In this document: piece by piece, positions 13,292 through 27,555 of the stretch | Position numbering within the stretch: position 1 is the stretch's first letter | Layout of the letters: each line of letters starts with the position of its first letter | Source: Tyto alba | Lineage: Eukaryota; Chordata; Aves; Strigiformes; Tytonidae | Direction: 5' to 3' | NCBI RefSeq assembly: GCF_018691265.1 | Contig: NW_024881321.1 | Span: 25,765,698 to 25,829,697, forward strand | DNA: 64,000 bases | Notes under the pieces: model-generated | What the model saw: the letters and a program-made list of their open reading frames with translations, nothing else | Databases searched by the model: none | What the model was told of the DNA's origin: nothing | Position numbers and translations under genes: made by a program

Positions 13292-13950
13292 TTCCATTAA
13301 AGTGTTATCGTTGTCTTCAATTTCAAAATAATCTTGAAATACATTTTTCTTTCTCTGGCCTGAACAGCATTGCTGAAAGAAAGAAATTAAAGGAAGTAGA
13401 AGTGGGGATGAAAGGACAAGCTTGCCAGCACCACAGCTACCCTCATCTGATGTTAAGATTGAAGGTTAGTAACATGCCAAATTTTTCATAATACTATCCA
13501 TAGTAATTATAAAGAAGATACCTTATTTTTGTGAGAACAAGTTTCCAAGCCCCTGCCATATTTTTTAGTCTGAACAATTTCTACCAAGTTATGTCATATC
13601 ACATCTTCACAATCATTCAAGTTACAAAGCTACAAACTTCCTTGGTTTAAGTGGAGCTATCTGCTCACATCAACATTCTCCACAACTGATCATAAAACTA
13701 ACATTGATAGGGCACCACAAGATCATTATTTCTGCCTCTGCTTCTTTCCGGTAACATACCTTGAGCCTTTTTATGTTCTTTCTACAGAAATATCCTGTCT
13801 GTGTAGTCTTAGACTGAAACTGTGGAAGTATATTTTGACACAGTTCAGTATTCCTCTTCGAACTTTTAAAGCTCTACAGTGTTCTCACTTCAGTTTGAAG
13901 CTCCTCAAAATTCTTCTATATGCAGACAGTAAGTACACAGATGTAGCAGT

Positions 13951-13994
13951 AATAATCCTGTTGTTTCAAAAGAATAATTCTGTTGTTTCAAACT
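13951..13994. repeat. Tandem duplication of a ~22-bp unit
   Basis: Two adjacent units carry 'aataat', one C/T difference, and 'ctgttgtttcaaa'. It is a recent-looking slippage duplication with no visible function. Confidence 0.7.
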
Positions 13995-16900
13995 CCAGAG
14001 ACATAAAACCTGAGTAAAGCTTGAGTGAATTGGGAATGTAAACACTAAGGAACTTGGAAGTTGTATCATATTTAGTCAGAGTTCAGATCAAATATAGTAT
14101 ATTATGTGCCAAAGCATAAACAAGTATTGTTCAACAGGTGTCTGGAAGGAGTCTGGGATATATCAGTTATTGTGAATGCCTACATACAGTATTAATCTCT
14201 TGGGAACAAAGCGTGATCAAAGGTACTTGTGGCTTGTGGGGCTGAAAGCTACTTTTTTTAGATTAGATCTGGGTGGCTGATACACAGATATATGAACAGA
14301 TGCTCTTTGAGTGGAAAACAGAAACATCTTGCCACTAGGTAGTAAATACATCTCATGTAGTTTTAGGTATCTACACTACTTAAACTTGAGCTAGTCAGGG
14401 TAGACTCTCTTTATACTTAACAGAGAGGAAAAAGCACTTTTAGGAATTTTTAATGGACTATAGTATGCAAAAAGTCCACTTTAGAAGAAACTGTTCTTCT
14501 CTACTGTGTAAAAAGGCAGCCTAGATGACTAGATCAAGTGTAGACACCTACAGTTTACACATATGTATTTAACAAAGTGAATCCCAGCAAGTGTTGGAGC
14601 TGACTTCACCTGTGGCCAACAAAGGTCTGTGCCTTATCTTATATTGGCTGACCACCTATATAGTAACTAAACACTGGAATTGTTTCTCAGTTAGTGATTG
14701 ATGAGGAAATGAATTGGATTTCACACTAACTCGTTAGTTACTTTTTGGTGCAGGAAACATTTAAAAGGTTTTGTGTCAATTTTTTGTTTTTTTAATCTAG
14801 TTTGCATTATGAAAATGGGTACATAGTCCTTATTAAAAAACAACAAATCCGGCATATATACAGCAAATTAACTTCACAAGAATATTAGAAGGTAGAGATA
14901 AACCATATAGATTTTAGAGAAAACTTAAGATGAATTCTGCACAGGGTGGAAAAACATCAAGACAAAAAATACTGGAATTTACCAAAAATTCAGTATGTAT
15001 TAATGGCAACAAAAGGAACTATTCTCTAAAAAACACAGACTATAGTACTTCCCACTTTGTGCAGCAGAATAAAAAATCGGCAATACAGAATTTATTGAAT
15101 ATTCAAGATCCACATCCAAAAAGTAACTTTACATAGCAAAACTTAATATCTTCGTAGCTAACTATCAAATGTGTGAAATGGTATTGAACATTTTAAGCTA
15201 GGCTTTCTTGGTGTTGATCAGAAGGACCTACACTGTTATGAATGAGCTAAACTATCTTGTACACTGAGGGGACATTTTGACGGCAGAAGTGGAGGTATCT
15301 CATACCATCACTGTTCAGTTATGTGATAGTTCTTTTTTTTTTTTTTTTTTTATTTATCTCCAGAAAGCTGAGGATTCATATCAGACTTAAGAACACAAGT
15401 CTCTTACTTGTGATCAGTAACCAGCAACTATACTGAATGATAGAAATCATGCTTGCAGTGATTTCTGTTAAATGTAATGTCATCCATGTAAGTGTTCTGG
15501 CATGTAGCTGTGGAGACACCTTGTTTATGAGTCTGAAATGCTGTAGACAAGATAGGTGACTAAATGATTTGCTCTGAACTTCATCATTTTCAGGCTTCAG
15601 AACTTCAGCTACAGAAGAACATCTGGCAGCAAAATGAAGATGCATTTTTTGGACTTCACCTTCATCTTTGATGGTGCTTGCAAGAATTCTATCTTATTAT
15701 GTCTTGTTCCAAGATGATAAAGATAGGATCTTCATGTTGGATATTCAGATTCCTTTCTGTGAAGTTTGACCCTGAGAGGCCCCACATTGTCTTTTGTACC
15801 AAACTAAAATGTAACATGATAAAAAGCTAATATTAACATAATATGTGATACAGATACTTATAACCCCTTGACACTAACCATGCTAACTAACCTTGTGGGA
15901 AAGTAGTCACTATTAAGAGCCCTCCAGAATTATAGCCTTCCTGTAGCCTGGAGACATTAAGCCCTGGTGTGCTGAGGCTGTGCAGTTCCACATGCTCTGA
16001 AGCTTTAAGGGTTAATTTATTTCATTTGTCCACTTAATTATCCATTATTGCCAGTTACCCATTTCCAGCTAGGTATGTATAAGGACAGAGTATTCAGGCA
16101 GGCCGTTCATCCTGTCTGGGAAACTCAGTCTTTAATGGCAGTCTTCAGTATCATAAGCAGGAGCCTTTTCCAGTTTTGGGGAGTTTTGATTTATTATCAA
16201 ACTAGATATGCATCTCAGTCTATCAGTTAAATCATCATTTATGAGAGGTGATACATCAATACCAAATAAAAGATACAAACTCACAGACAAAGATGAAACA
16301 TCAGTCAAAACCTGAAATTGTACTGAAAGCACAAATGGTTAAAAAATCAAAATACAGAATCAAAAATCAGCCCACCAAACCAAACCAAACCACTGATGCA
16401 AAGTAATAAGAATTCAAATTATTTTCTTATTTACATTCAGTTTTACAGCATATAGGGCTTCAAGTTTTATTCTGCATCCAAGATGAAAACTATAAAAAAT
16501 GAAAGTTGAACTACGAAATGATTGAGGAGGCATCTACAAAACCCCCACAGAAACTGTCTGTATTTGGTAAGACGTGGAATCAAATAATGAGATATCACAC
16601 TATACACATTTCAAATTCAGCTCTACTTAGCATCAGTTCATAACTGGAGAACAGTTAATTCTCAAAACCACGGGCTGAGAACATGGTAAATTCAGAGAAA
16701 AGCCATAAGTAAGCTCATACAGCAACTTCCATACATTTCAAGGAAGTAAGTAAACCAGAGATTATTATGTAAAAGAAGATGCTGGAGCAAGGGCAGCAAA
16801 TTTTACTTGTGAGAAATTCTAATATATGTTTGAAAATTTAGTGTTGAAAACCTTGAAAAGTATGGATTTTTTCATACTAAAAAATTCAAGGATTTCAAAA

Positions 16901-18094
16901 TAAACAAGATGAAAATACCAGGAAAGGTAGCAGCATGAACAAAAAGGGCTAAAGGTGTTGAGACAGTAGATTCTTTTTGTTGATGTAAGGAAAGATGACA
17001 AAAATAAAAGGACTATAATAGATAATTCTGTTTACCGACTTTTAAGGTCAGGAACTTGTTTTTAACCTCCATGCTTGCAAGGAACATAGCACTTACTTGC
17101 TCTGCAGAATATTTGTTATAAAACAATGGGGAAGCATATGCTGGTTTTGAACTCAAGCAGAATATCAAGCCAGAATGTCAGAAAAATAGGCTGTTTGTAA
17201 AGGTCAAAACATTTGGATTAGCAAGACGAAAATATGTTTAACCATTTTAATATTAACTTCATTTACAGAAATTTATATATATTTATGCGCATGAAAGGAA
17301 AAAGCCCTGGCATTAGTACGTTCTAGGCTATAATGACATTAAAGCCAACACTACCATAATGTAATGTCTGGTGTCTTTAAATCTAAACATATATGTTCAT
17401 ATGCACCTACATAATTTCCTGAATAGAATATACTTTGGGATTTGGTTTCCATAAAGCTACAGAATGGCTATTTGAAAAAATTCTATCCATGTATCATCTT
17501 TTTTTCAGAGAAGAGCAGTAGAGATTACTGTCCTAGTGTATGTAAAAGTCTACGTTTGATGTTAATTTTAATTGTATATATTTGTGCTAGAGACCCATAA
17601 ATGCTGTCATTCTGGATCATTTGGTGCATCCAGCCCAGTCTATTTGCCTGCAATAGCTGACAACAGATGTTGTTACGTCTTGTAACAGATGTTGTATTTC
17701 CTGTACATTAAAGTACAAGTGGTGCTGAAGAAATCATCAAAACAGAGAGGGAAGGTAGAATCTGCCATTCCCAAAGATCATTTCTGGAGATCCACCAGAT
17801 TGGATAACAGCACACACCAAGAGCACTATTTAGCTTTCTGTTGTGGATCTCTTTACAACAGACTCCAGAGCTCAGTTCTGGCCTGACATTCTCACCTTGA
17901 TTTCCTATCTGGTCACCTCTGCTGTTCTAGTTACATTGTCCCATAGTGTGGGATTTTTGACAGGTTGTCCTATCTCATTGTTTTACCATATCCTAACCAG
18001 AATCAAGGATTTACAAATGCAATGAAACTCATTGGAAAATCCAGTTTAATTAATTTATTGACCTTCTGCTGAGGTTGGAAGGTTTGGGGCTGGG

Positions 18095-18255
18095 TTTTTT
18101 GGTGTTTGTGTTTTTTTTTTGTGTGTGTTTTTTTTTTTGTTTGTTTTTTTTTGTTTTGTTTTTGTTTTTTGTTTTCTTATGTATAAAGACAAATAATTAA
18201 ATGCTGGATTGTGTTTTGGTTTTTTTGTTTGTTTTGTGTTTTTTTTTTTTTAAAT
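18095..18255. repeat. T-rich low-complexity tract with G interruptions
   Basis: On the + strand this is almost entirely T runs separated by single G, GT or GTGT steps. It has no coding or RNA signal. Length is likely polymorphic. Confidence 0.85.
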
Positions 18256-20184
18256 AATCTGTAATTAAGTGGGAAATTTCTAGAAGACAGATTTCAACAG
18301 AGTTTTCCAAAGAGCTGTCTCCTCGTTCCTCCTCTCCCCCCAAATCAGCATATTGGAAGCATGCATTTGTTCTGTAGTAATGAGAAGATAATTTACAGTT
18401 TCTTCACTCCTTATTTGGAGAAATCCATATGAAGAGAGGAAACTATTTTTGGTCTAGGAACATATGGAAAGAAATGGGAGAACTCACATCTCACATTAAC
18501 CATGATCATCTAAATCAGAATAAAGACAAAGATATTAAAGATGAACTAACTGAACATCTTTGTATCTTTTGAAAGTATAGTTAAATATCATCACATTTCT
18601 CCCATTGTTCTTTCTAGTTCTCTTTACTACTGTGATTACATTTACAACATTCTTATTCTCTTCTGTTGTCTATGAAAGTTGATCCTTCATTTTGATAGAG
18701 CATAAGGACCTGGGTTGTAATTCACTTTATATTGTCAATATCAGTTTGACTACACCCTTTTCTACATTCTGCAAGGAATTTGTTTTTATCTTCATTCTTG
18801 CATTTGTTGGATCAAGTTGCTAGCTACCATAAGGTGTCAAAAGTCTACTAAATTTATGCTATTGATAAATCTGTCCCACGGTTAGTGGCCAGAAAAAAAC
18901 TATTGAGAAGAGTCAATGTTATATTAAATATTTTGCTTAGATACTGGGCTGTGGAAAAAGATATCGTAGTGCAACTTTTTTTGGTAAAGCAGTATCTTAA
19001 AATGGTTTACATTACAAATTGCAAAAAAACCTTGATCATTTGAACATAATGTGAAAACTCATTATTTCCTGTTGCTTATGTTTCTTGTTCACAAGTGTTT
19101 GAGCCTGAAGTTCTCAGTTCAGAGGTCCTAAAAATCTTCTTCCTCATTGTGATAAAAAATAAACCTTTTGCAGCTGCCACAATGGCATAGGTATATTTCA
19201 AAACCCAAACATACCCAGTTCATCCTAAACAAAATACAAGAGTTTAAGTCCAGATTACTTTTTAAACTGTTAATATTGCTTGTCTGCTCACCAGATAAAC
19301 TTATTGGAGGAAGCTGACCAGTGTCACAGACCAAACCTGAAATAATTTTGTAAAAATAAAGGTGTGGATAATTTTCCATGCTGTATTCATCAGAGAAAGA
19401 TGAGACAATCTCCAAATAAATATTCAGCTTTCTATCCACAACTATCACTGCAGATTTCTTGCCATCAATATAATTTTATCAATAGCATATGCATATGTGT
19501 ACTGTGAAAATAAATTTGTATATTTTTCATTTTGACATTACATCAAAACATCATTTTCAGTCCTCAGGACTGAAAGACACAATAAGATATGCTGATCATA
19601 TCAGTGTGCAAATACAGCTATATGTTAAATATTCTAAGTAAATTTCTGAACTTCACAATAACGAAGTAAGATGCTGTGGTCAAAACGCTGTGCTCGGGTG
19701 TCTCATTTATTCTTCTTTGGGTGCACAGGGAGGCAATGAGTGTATTTACACCCCAGCATGAGCAAACGGGAGCCGGGTGCTTAGCGTCCTGCAAGTTACT
19801 GGTGCTCAGCACTTCTGAAAACAAAAAAGTGCTTTGCAAGTGTGTCCACAGGGTAGTACGATGCAGCGTGATGTTGCGATACCTAAAGTAGCTGTTAGTG
19901 ATCTTAGTTTGTGTACCAGAAACAGTGCTACCGTGTTCATTATGCTTGGGCTAATTATAGGACTGGAAAGTCTTTTTGAAGGAAAAACCTAGAGAGTGTG
20001 ATGCAGATGGAAGGAGAGAAGATGATGGAATGCAGTAAAATGAGAAAATATTTTGAGGATAAGTAGAGAAGGTATTTACTTGAGACTTTTCTTGAAAATG
20101 TTTTAATTGAAACACTTTTTATCTTATAAGGTGGGACAAAATTTGCTCATTTTGATTCACGGTGTTTTTTTGTTTTTTTTTTTT

Positions 20185-20194
20185 TTTTGTTTTG

Positions 20195-20225
<31 letters not shown>
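20185..20225. repeat. (TTTTG)n pentanucleotide microsatellite
   Basis: About seven near-perfect TTTTG units follow a poly-T stretch and are followed by a short A run at 20,226-20,235. A + strand frame passing through the repeat gives a Phe/Cys/Val-rich artefact. Confidence 0.9.
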
Positions 20226-20228
<3 letters not shown>

Positions 20229-20579
20229 AAAAAAAGCCCAGGATACTTTTGGACAATTAGCATTTGATCAGAGCTCAGAATATAGAATATAATATTATCT
20301 GCTCATGTAGGGAAATAATGTGACTGAGGTCAAAAATAACTTTACCATTGCTCCAAAAGGAACATGACTAAGCTTAATTAATGTGTAATTCTACAAAACA
20401 TTTTTTTAGAGGTGTATCTAGCAGTCATAACCCTTATGTGTCTTAATGACTACAGTAAATTCTCAGAGTAGGATAAGATATTTTTATTCCTTTCTCTTCA
20501 TAAAAATTCTATTTTTACCTCTGCATTTGTCTTGTATTTGTTCCATTTAACTCATAACAGTAGGTTAAAGTATTTCAAA

Positions 20580-21010
20580 CTATTTGGCACGTCAGCCAAA
20601 TTATTTAACACATTTTTAATTTTTAGTGTATTAGTCTGTGACAAAAAGAAAGGTGCCAGATTTCTTCACTACTGTCTGTAGTTTTTTTAATTTTAATAAC
20701 TCTGAGTGATCATAGTCTACTTACTGAATTAGCCCTATTGTCCGATTTTTTTCATTGTAAAAACGACCGAACAACTAATTGAAATTGCAACAGCTCATTC
20801 ATTTTCAAAGCTGCTCGATCTTTCTTTTTACATGCACGCATGTAGAATGCTGACAATTCATCATTATTGGCTTCAATTTTTAACTTGCCAGTTAACAGTT
20901 ATAACACATTGCTGTACAAGTCTCTAACTTTATTCATGTAGTTTCTTTCATTAAAGGAAATTAATCACTTGAAATATATGTAGTTCAATTTTCCTAAATA
21001 AAAAGCTGAA
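20580..21010. promoter_or_regulatory. Candidate conserved non-coding element
   Basis: This AT-rich stretch is free of simple repeats and transposon tails. It keeps several CpGs in an AT-rich context (in 'gtccgatt', 'acgaccgaac', 'gctcgatc' and 'cacgcatg'). It is dense in homeodomain-like cores such as aatta and attga and in SOX/POU-like words such as attgtaa and atgcac. That look is typical of ancient vertebrate enhancers in gene deserts. The call is pattern recognition only, since no alignment was possible. Confidence 0.3.
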
Positions 21011-24000
21011 GATAGGAAATTTAATTGGTTGCATAAAAGTTTGGGGTTTTTTTAATCTTAAGGTAGTGGCTTCTGAATGTCAAAATATATGAAACTATGC
21101 TGTTGGTTTGCCTCTGAGTAAGTAAGCAGCTTTTACAAATTAAGCTCATTTAACAGCTCTGCTGATGACAATAAAATTGGGAAAAATATACCACAATCTC
21201 TCACGAACGCTTTTTTTTTTTTTTTCCCCCAGGTTTAACGAATAAGGATTATATCAAACAGATGTTGTTAATCAGTACAGTAGATACGACATGGACTGTG
21301 TGCAAGGAACAGATCCACTGAATAAGCAGAGTCTGTTTCTACAGTTATACTTCACACTATAAAATAGCTTGGTCAAATTCAATCCTGTTGTAACAAGAAC
21401 AACTCCCTAAGTGTCAGCGGAGTTTTGCTGTCTTCCACTAAAACAAACTATAGGCTCCCTCATTGTCTTTGAAGACCTGCATAACATATTAAAAAGCAAA
21501 ATTTAAAGCCTATGTTGAAAAGATATTATTTGCCATAGAATTTGAAGGAGTCTCTTAAAGCAAAACAGTTAACAGTATGTTAATGAAATTATGCTTTAAA
21601 TTAGTTAAGTCCTATTACAGCATTTAATAAAAAGCTATCTGTCCTCTAAACATGAAACCTGTGAGTTCTGAATATTTAATCTTCAAATATTTGTTGAATC
21701 CTTCAAAACAGCATTTGTTTATGACATCATTATATCCGTGCTTTCATTCACTCTGTACATTCATAATTGTTCCTGTACTTTGCTATTCAGATAAATTTAT
21801 GAGAGTAAAAAAATGTGGATTTATTTTGTTCTGAAAAATCAATAAAATCCAGATTAAATTTTTTTCAAATTTACTCTGCTAATAAACACCATATGTAAAG
21901 GGCGTGAAAGTGACTTGTAATATCTGAAAGCTCATGGAACGTGACATTTGTTTTGCTGTAGTTCAGTATTTTAAGTTCCATGCTACAATTTGGCACAGCT
22001 CTTGAACACACATACTGTATTCAGTCAAGATGAATCTCTGTTCACGAAAGAGTCTGGACTAGCTTCAGGGTAGCTGGCTGCAGACTGTACTGCAAAAATG
22101 TAACTGGGATGCAACAGTGATGTGCACAACTGGAGAAGGGTTCACTGACAAAAAAGTAATAGAATTTGCCTAAAGGTAGTTAAAACCACGTCTTTATTTG
22201 CTTCTAATACATACATATCTATCTGCAGAACTACACTACATATCTAAAATAAGTGTCACAAATGGTGGTCAAACTCACGAATCAAAGGTGCTGACACAGA
22301 ACCATTTTTTCTCCTTTTTCCTCACTCTGCTACTGCCATGTTAGCTGGCCAGGTAGCTCTTGTCCAAGCCTCCACCTCTGGCAGACACCGAGTTCTCTTT
22401 TCTACTGAAGCACTATGAATCATAGAAAAGGAGACAAGGGAAATGGTGAGTTGTGTGTTGTCCGCACAGTGACAGCATCTAGTCCAGTATCTCACTTCTA
22501 AATCTCTCAGAGGTTTCCCTACTGCTCTGAGGAGGAGGAAAGAAGAGGGGTCAAGGAATAGTCATAGAATTAGGCAAAAAGTTGCCTATGCTTACGGAGG
22601 ACTGTGGGCTAATCAAGAGTACCTTCCAAGCAACAGAGGACTCCTCGAGTCAGGTGAACCAACCGATACAACTTGTTAGTAACATCTAGTGAAAATCACC
22701 ATTAGAATAATTAAAATATTTTTAGTTCAGTGCCTGAAGCCATCTGAAATGGGAGTTCAGCAGTGCAGAAGAATTTCCTCTTACGAAAGGTCCTATCATC
22801 CTTCTCCTCTAGAATCCGTGTATTCAACCCATCATGCGACAGTCGTCAGTTGTCACAAGTTGCTGACCCGATGAAGGATGTTCATCTACATGCACACTGA
22901 CGGCACCAAGAACCATTAGTCACACTGACACAAAGCTACTGAGAAACCTAAAATCTTGGCGAAATACTCTAGACTAAGGCAAGCTGAATGCTTATGGCAT
23001 CACTACCATTTTTTATTGGTGGAGACATGCATCCATCCATACATTTATTTTATTACAACATTTTAAGCACAGTCCCACAATGAAGGGTAGAGTCACTGTG
23101 GTCTTCAATATATACATATGAACAGCCATGCACTTGAATTTACTGGACGACTTTCTAACGGGAGAGAACGCTTATTTAAAAGTCTGCACACAGCTCACCC
23201 AATGCCCAGGTGATGTTGAAAAGAATGAAATGTCTGTATTTTGCTGTGATAGATAAAGATGGTTGAGCTAAAGCTACATGAAAAGAGGATTAAATAAATA
23301 CCTGGAGTTTGTCCCTATCTTGACTAATGTCTTAAAATTATTTAAAATTAGAAGACAATGCAGTTGTATGTATATCCTTTCCATCTATAGCCTTCTCACA
23401 GGTTCTCACATCAGAAGAAGGGACAGTTGCACCACAGAGCTTTGTAGGAGCTGAGGATGGTGCTGGAGAGGACAAGAAGGAGCGAGTGTTTTCGGAAGTG
23501 CGAAATAAGGGCAGGGGGTGACATAATGGAGAGCATGCAGCTCGCAGAAGCTGGACAGCTTCATCTTCCCTTGGGACGGGGACACCCTGAGGCTACCCAG
23601 CTCCAGATGCACCCCTAAGGAGGGGTTGTCAGAGGATGTCTTAGATGTGGAACAGTCATTGCCTGTAGAGATGCAGGCAGTAAGTGGAAGTATAACATTA
23701 CTGCACATTGTCCATGAACAGATGTTTCTCAAGTCATCTCGGCCCACTGCGCGACCCAAATATTCGGACCTCTGGTTGGGCAGCAGGGTTACGTTTGGTC
23801 AGCAGAGTTGCCAAGTGCTTCAAAACACATTAGCATTGGCTCCTCTGAGGCATTGCTTTGGTTCTGGTGCTGCAGTGGTGCTTTACTCATTGGCTAATTT
23901 CAGGGTCTCAGAAGAAGACCTGAAGTACAATTGAACATTAGTCCCGCAGATTCAGAGGACAGCCAGAGGTGTAAAATCCTTAAATACAAATATCAAGAGT

Positions 24001-25327
24001 TTATAGATATAATTCTGAAGAATATCTGTAATAATATCTACAGGTGTTATTGTAACATCCAAAAGGACTCACTGTGCCTTGATATTCAGCTATCATATGA
24101 ACATAGAAAGTCTCCCAAATCCCCAGTTTTCTCACCACTTATAATTTTCTCTTCATTACACAATTCCCTCTTCCATACTAATTGTTTCTCTCCCTTGGTC
24201 TATTAATCATCATATTCCCAAATCCCTACAGTACATGTATTGTCCCAGTCCTTCCATCTATCATTTTCATCCTTTTCCACTCCTTTATTGTTCATCTTCA
24301 TTCTCTGATGAATCCAGGAGATGGGTAGCTGTGTGAAGCATTTGGGTTAACTAACCCAGGTATCCCTAAGAGATAAGCATGTGTGCAACTGCATGTATTT
24401 CAGTAATTGTTCTTAAACATCTGTGAAGGTATATTACATAATTATATGCATTAACGCACCAGGATTCATTCCTATACAACAGTGGAAAAACTATCCCATG
24501 GACTGCGGAGAGGTGATTTTGGGGAAGGGTACAACAGCCATTTTGCTTTCTCTCTCCTGGTATGTTTTTTTACTTAGCCTCAGTAAAGCACTGCAAGGCT
24601 TGAAACCATGCTCTTAGTCATTCTGAATGTTCGCAGAGCAGAAAAAAAAAAAGTACATGCTTTTTGCATGGATGCAAAGGGAACAAAAGGCAAGAATTAC
24701 AACTACCAGTACCTAGAAAGGCTAAAGTATGGACAGATTTATTGGACATTTGTAAAAACGGTGTCAGGGCACAACTTCACCCTGAAGAGATTCTGTCCCT
24801 ATCACTCTCAAGTTTTTCTTCCCCCTTTTTTCAAAGCCTCTTCCTTCACATCTTTTTCTTAACTTTCCAAATCCTTTCTTTTTGAAGACCACTTTTACAT
24901 CTGTGCTTCCCCCCCTCCATGTTTTTATATATGATTTGCTCAGAAGTAAATTCTGTGGCTTCTCCTATTTTTCAGCTGTTCAGCGCTTTTCATGCTACCT
25001 TCCCCTACACTGCGTATTTAAACGAGCACAGGGGAGATACTTAGGAACTGAGAGAAGGAAAGGCAGTGAACGGTTTGAAACAGTAAGCAGTGAGAGTTTC
25101 AGCAGGCAAGAAAGTAAAATTGTGAGACAGAGGAATGAAGCAGCTTATCTTCAGTCTTTCTTTTCCCAGCAACACATTTGCTTCCTATAGCTGACTCTGG
25201 ATCGCACTAACAGTAACACCTCTCCAAATTATTTCAGAATAGCCCAACATCCGGAAGAGAAGCATTATTTCTAGTTTCTTAGCATTCTCAAGAAACCCAA
25301 GGCACACCTTGCAGCAAAACCTGGCTC

Positions 25328-25331
<4 letters not shown>

Positions 25332-25361
<30 letters not shown>
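25332..25361. repeat. Poly-A run (30 bases)
   Basis: An uninterrupted A30 follows 'ctggctctatt'. I see no target-site duplication or gene-like sequence just upstream that would make it the tail of a retrocopy. Confidence 0.9.
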
Positions 25362-25364
<3 letters not shown>

Positions 25365-27529
25365 CAGCAGCAGATGCTTTTGGCCAGCTTGAGAGAGAGG
25401 GGGCAAGAGTCCTCCTGCCTGTACCCAGCCACTCCAGCCTCCAAGCGTGAAATCGTGAGCCGTGGGGGGGGGCAGAGGTAAGGGAAGCACTGCTGCAAAT
25501 GTAACACTCTCCAGTTATAAACGTTCCTTCTTTACCATGCTGCTTCAGCTGTTAAATTTTCGTCTCTCCACAGATGCTGAAATATACCCACAAATTAGAG
25601 ACTTCCATACCTCAAATGAAACTCACATATAAAGGGGAACATTTTTACAAGTGAAATGAATAGGTAGAGTCTGTGAAAACACTGATCTCTAGATAGGATA
25701 ACATCATAAACACTGGGAAATAAAATTAATGGTTGAATGATAACAGTGCTAAACTCCCAAGAATAATGATCAGATATAGACGTTTAACTGCCTGTGACTG
25801 AGGACTCCTATATCTCGTTACAACTCACCTCCCTAGAGAGTACATGCCTCTTTCTAAATATAAATATTTGAAATTATGATTCATGTGTACTTGAGTATGA
25901 TAAAATGTGCAGGAATTAAAGGCTTGATTGTAAAAAAATGGTATGACTGGAAAATATATTTGAATCCTGAAAACACAGAAGCCTCTTTATACTGTTTTTG
26001 TTTGCTGTTTTGTTAATTTCATTTAGTGTTCTTGAAACGGTAAGTGGAATAGAGTTGGCTCTGAAAAATCAGTAATTCCAAAATCTGCCACCTCTGCTAC
26101 AGATAAACAGTTTGTAAAATTTTGAAATAGTAATACAAATTTTAAAAAGGAGAATTTTTAAAGTTGGGAGTGAAATACCAATCTAGAACACCTTCTGTCA
26201 GTCTGTCACTATTGCTATTTCTTTAGAAACAAATGACCCTAAAATCACCAAAAGAATGTTGCAAACTTTTTGTTGTTCATAACCCTCACTATCTGTCGTT
26301 TAGGAACTGCAAATGGACAAGGAGCTGGCATCACTACTGTACATCTTGTTATATAACGATGTTTAACAAACTTACAAAAGTCTTAGTTTTACTTCAGATA
26401 GTATTTTTTTTTTTTCATTTCTTTTTAGGGGCAGCTTGCTAAATAGCTATTTCCTAAGATATCTTAGTAGCTATGTACTGCGTAACATACACATTATGTG
26501 TGATCTTGAGGGATGTATAAAGGATACTGATTTATTCTGTGTTATTTATATCGATTAAAACAGAGAAAACTGGCCTTAGTTAAGGTGTCAGCCTTGGCTT
26601 TGAAAGAACTAACTTCTGTTCCTTATTATGTCAGATTCTTCAGTAAATGCCATGTCACACTGTGCATTTATCATAATATTTACCTTCACAACAATGTGCT
26701 CAGCTACTGTAGTAAAGAAAAATAAGATGGGCAACACTCCATAAAGGACAAACAGATGAGTTAATACATGTTAAAATACAATGACCTTAGGGCCTTCATT
26801 TCTGAGTATTTTCTGCAAGATACAGAACAGTACTTACCGTGCATCACAGGAATTCATAGTTGTATCAGTTTTCCTCTTAGGAAATCCGTTCTCATTGAGT
26901 GGCTTCTACTCCAAAGCTACATTCAAAGAAAGTTATTGGTAGGGGAATCCACTAGAGCTATGAAACACCTATGTGCTTGTGGACGACTTATGTGCCCAGG
27001 GGCTTTATGGAGACCATTCCACTGGTTTCAGTCGGGGCCAGATTGGATCCCATGGGCGTAACCATTTGCATCAGTGAAATAATAAACTTGGTTTTCTTCA
27101 TCAGTGGCATATTTCTTCAAGGTGTGGTGAGAGGAACACAGATACCTCCTGAATTTGGTACATCCCCTCTGTTGCCAATGAATAAAGTGACTGAGAAAAA
27201 AAATCAGTCTTCTACTCTTTCTCGCCTACGCTTTTGCTGGCTCTTTTCAGCCAGTGGACAGTTTGGTATAACGTGGCATTCCTTTCCCTACCACTTTACT
27301 CGAATCTAAGGAGTTGAGATACTTGCCTAGCTTTGTGGAAGCAATCTGAGATCTCTGGATATAAGACAAGGATTGAAATCTTACCTGTTCAATCAGCAGG
27401 ACTATTGCCACCAACTTTGGTAAGGCCTGGCGTTCATCCAAAGCAGTAAGAACAAAAATATGCTTATATTTGCATCTTACTGATTACCTTTTGTTGGTCC
27501 TTTTGCCAAAAGTTATAGAACAGAGAAGG

Positions 27530-27555
27530 AAAAAAAAAAAAAAAAAAAAAAAAAA
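27530..27555. repeat. Poly-A run (26 bases)
   Basis: An uninterrupted A26 lies in purine-rich sequence that continues as gagagaaaacacagg. It is low complexity only. Confidence 0.9.

Larger units (their letters stand above)
9803..18090. other. AT-rich intergenic sequence, no gene seen
   Basis: I see no gene here. The longest frame, 144 codons at 12,228-12,662, has no domain or compositional support. Two short tandem duplications (about 13,252-13,291 and 13,951-13,994) and poly-T near 15,332-15,350 are the only structures that stand out. Confidence 0.6.

Noticed and set aside
22410..22500. Possible reversed CR1 tail ('gaatcatagaa', 'catctagtcca')
   Set aside because: Only two short words match, with unrelated sequence between them. 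This is too weak to call.
23406..23934. Slightly CpG-richer segment with frames on both strands, possible exon or retrocopy
   Set aside because: I could not match it to any protein, and there is no poly-A tail or flanking duplication. It is left as intergenic.
25200..25361. A30 run as the tail of a processed pseudogene
   Set aside because: No gene-like sequence or target-site duplication is seen, and CR1-dominated bird genomes rarely make processed retrocopies.
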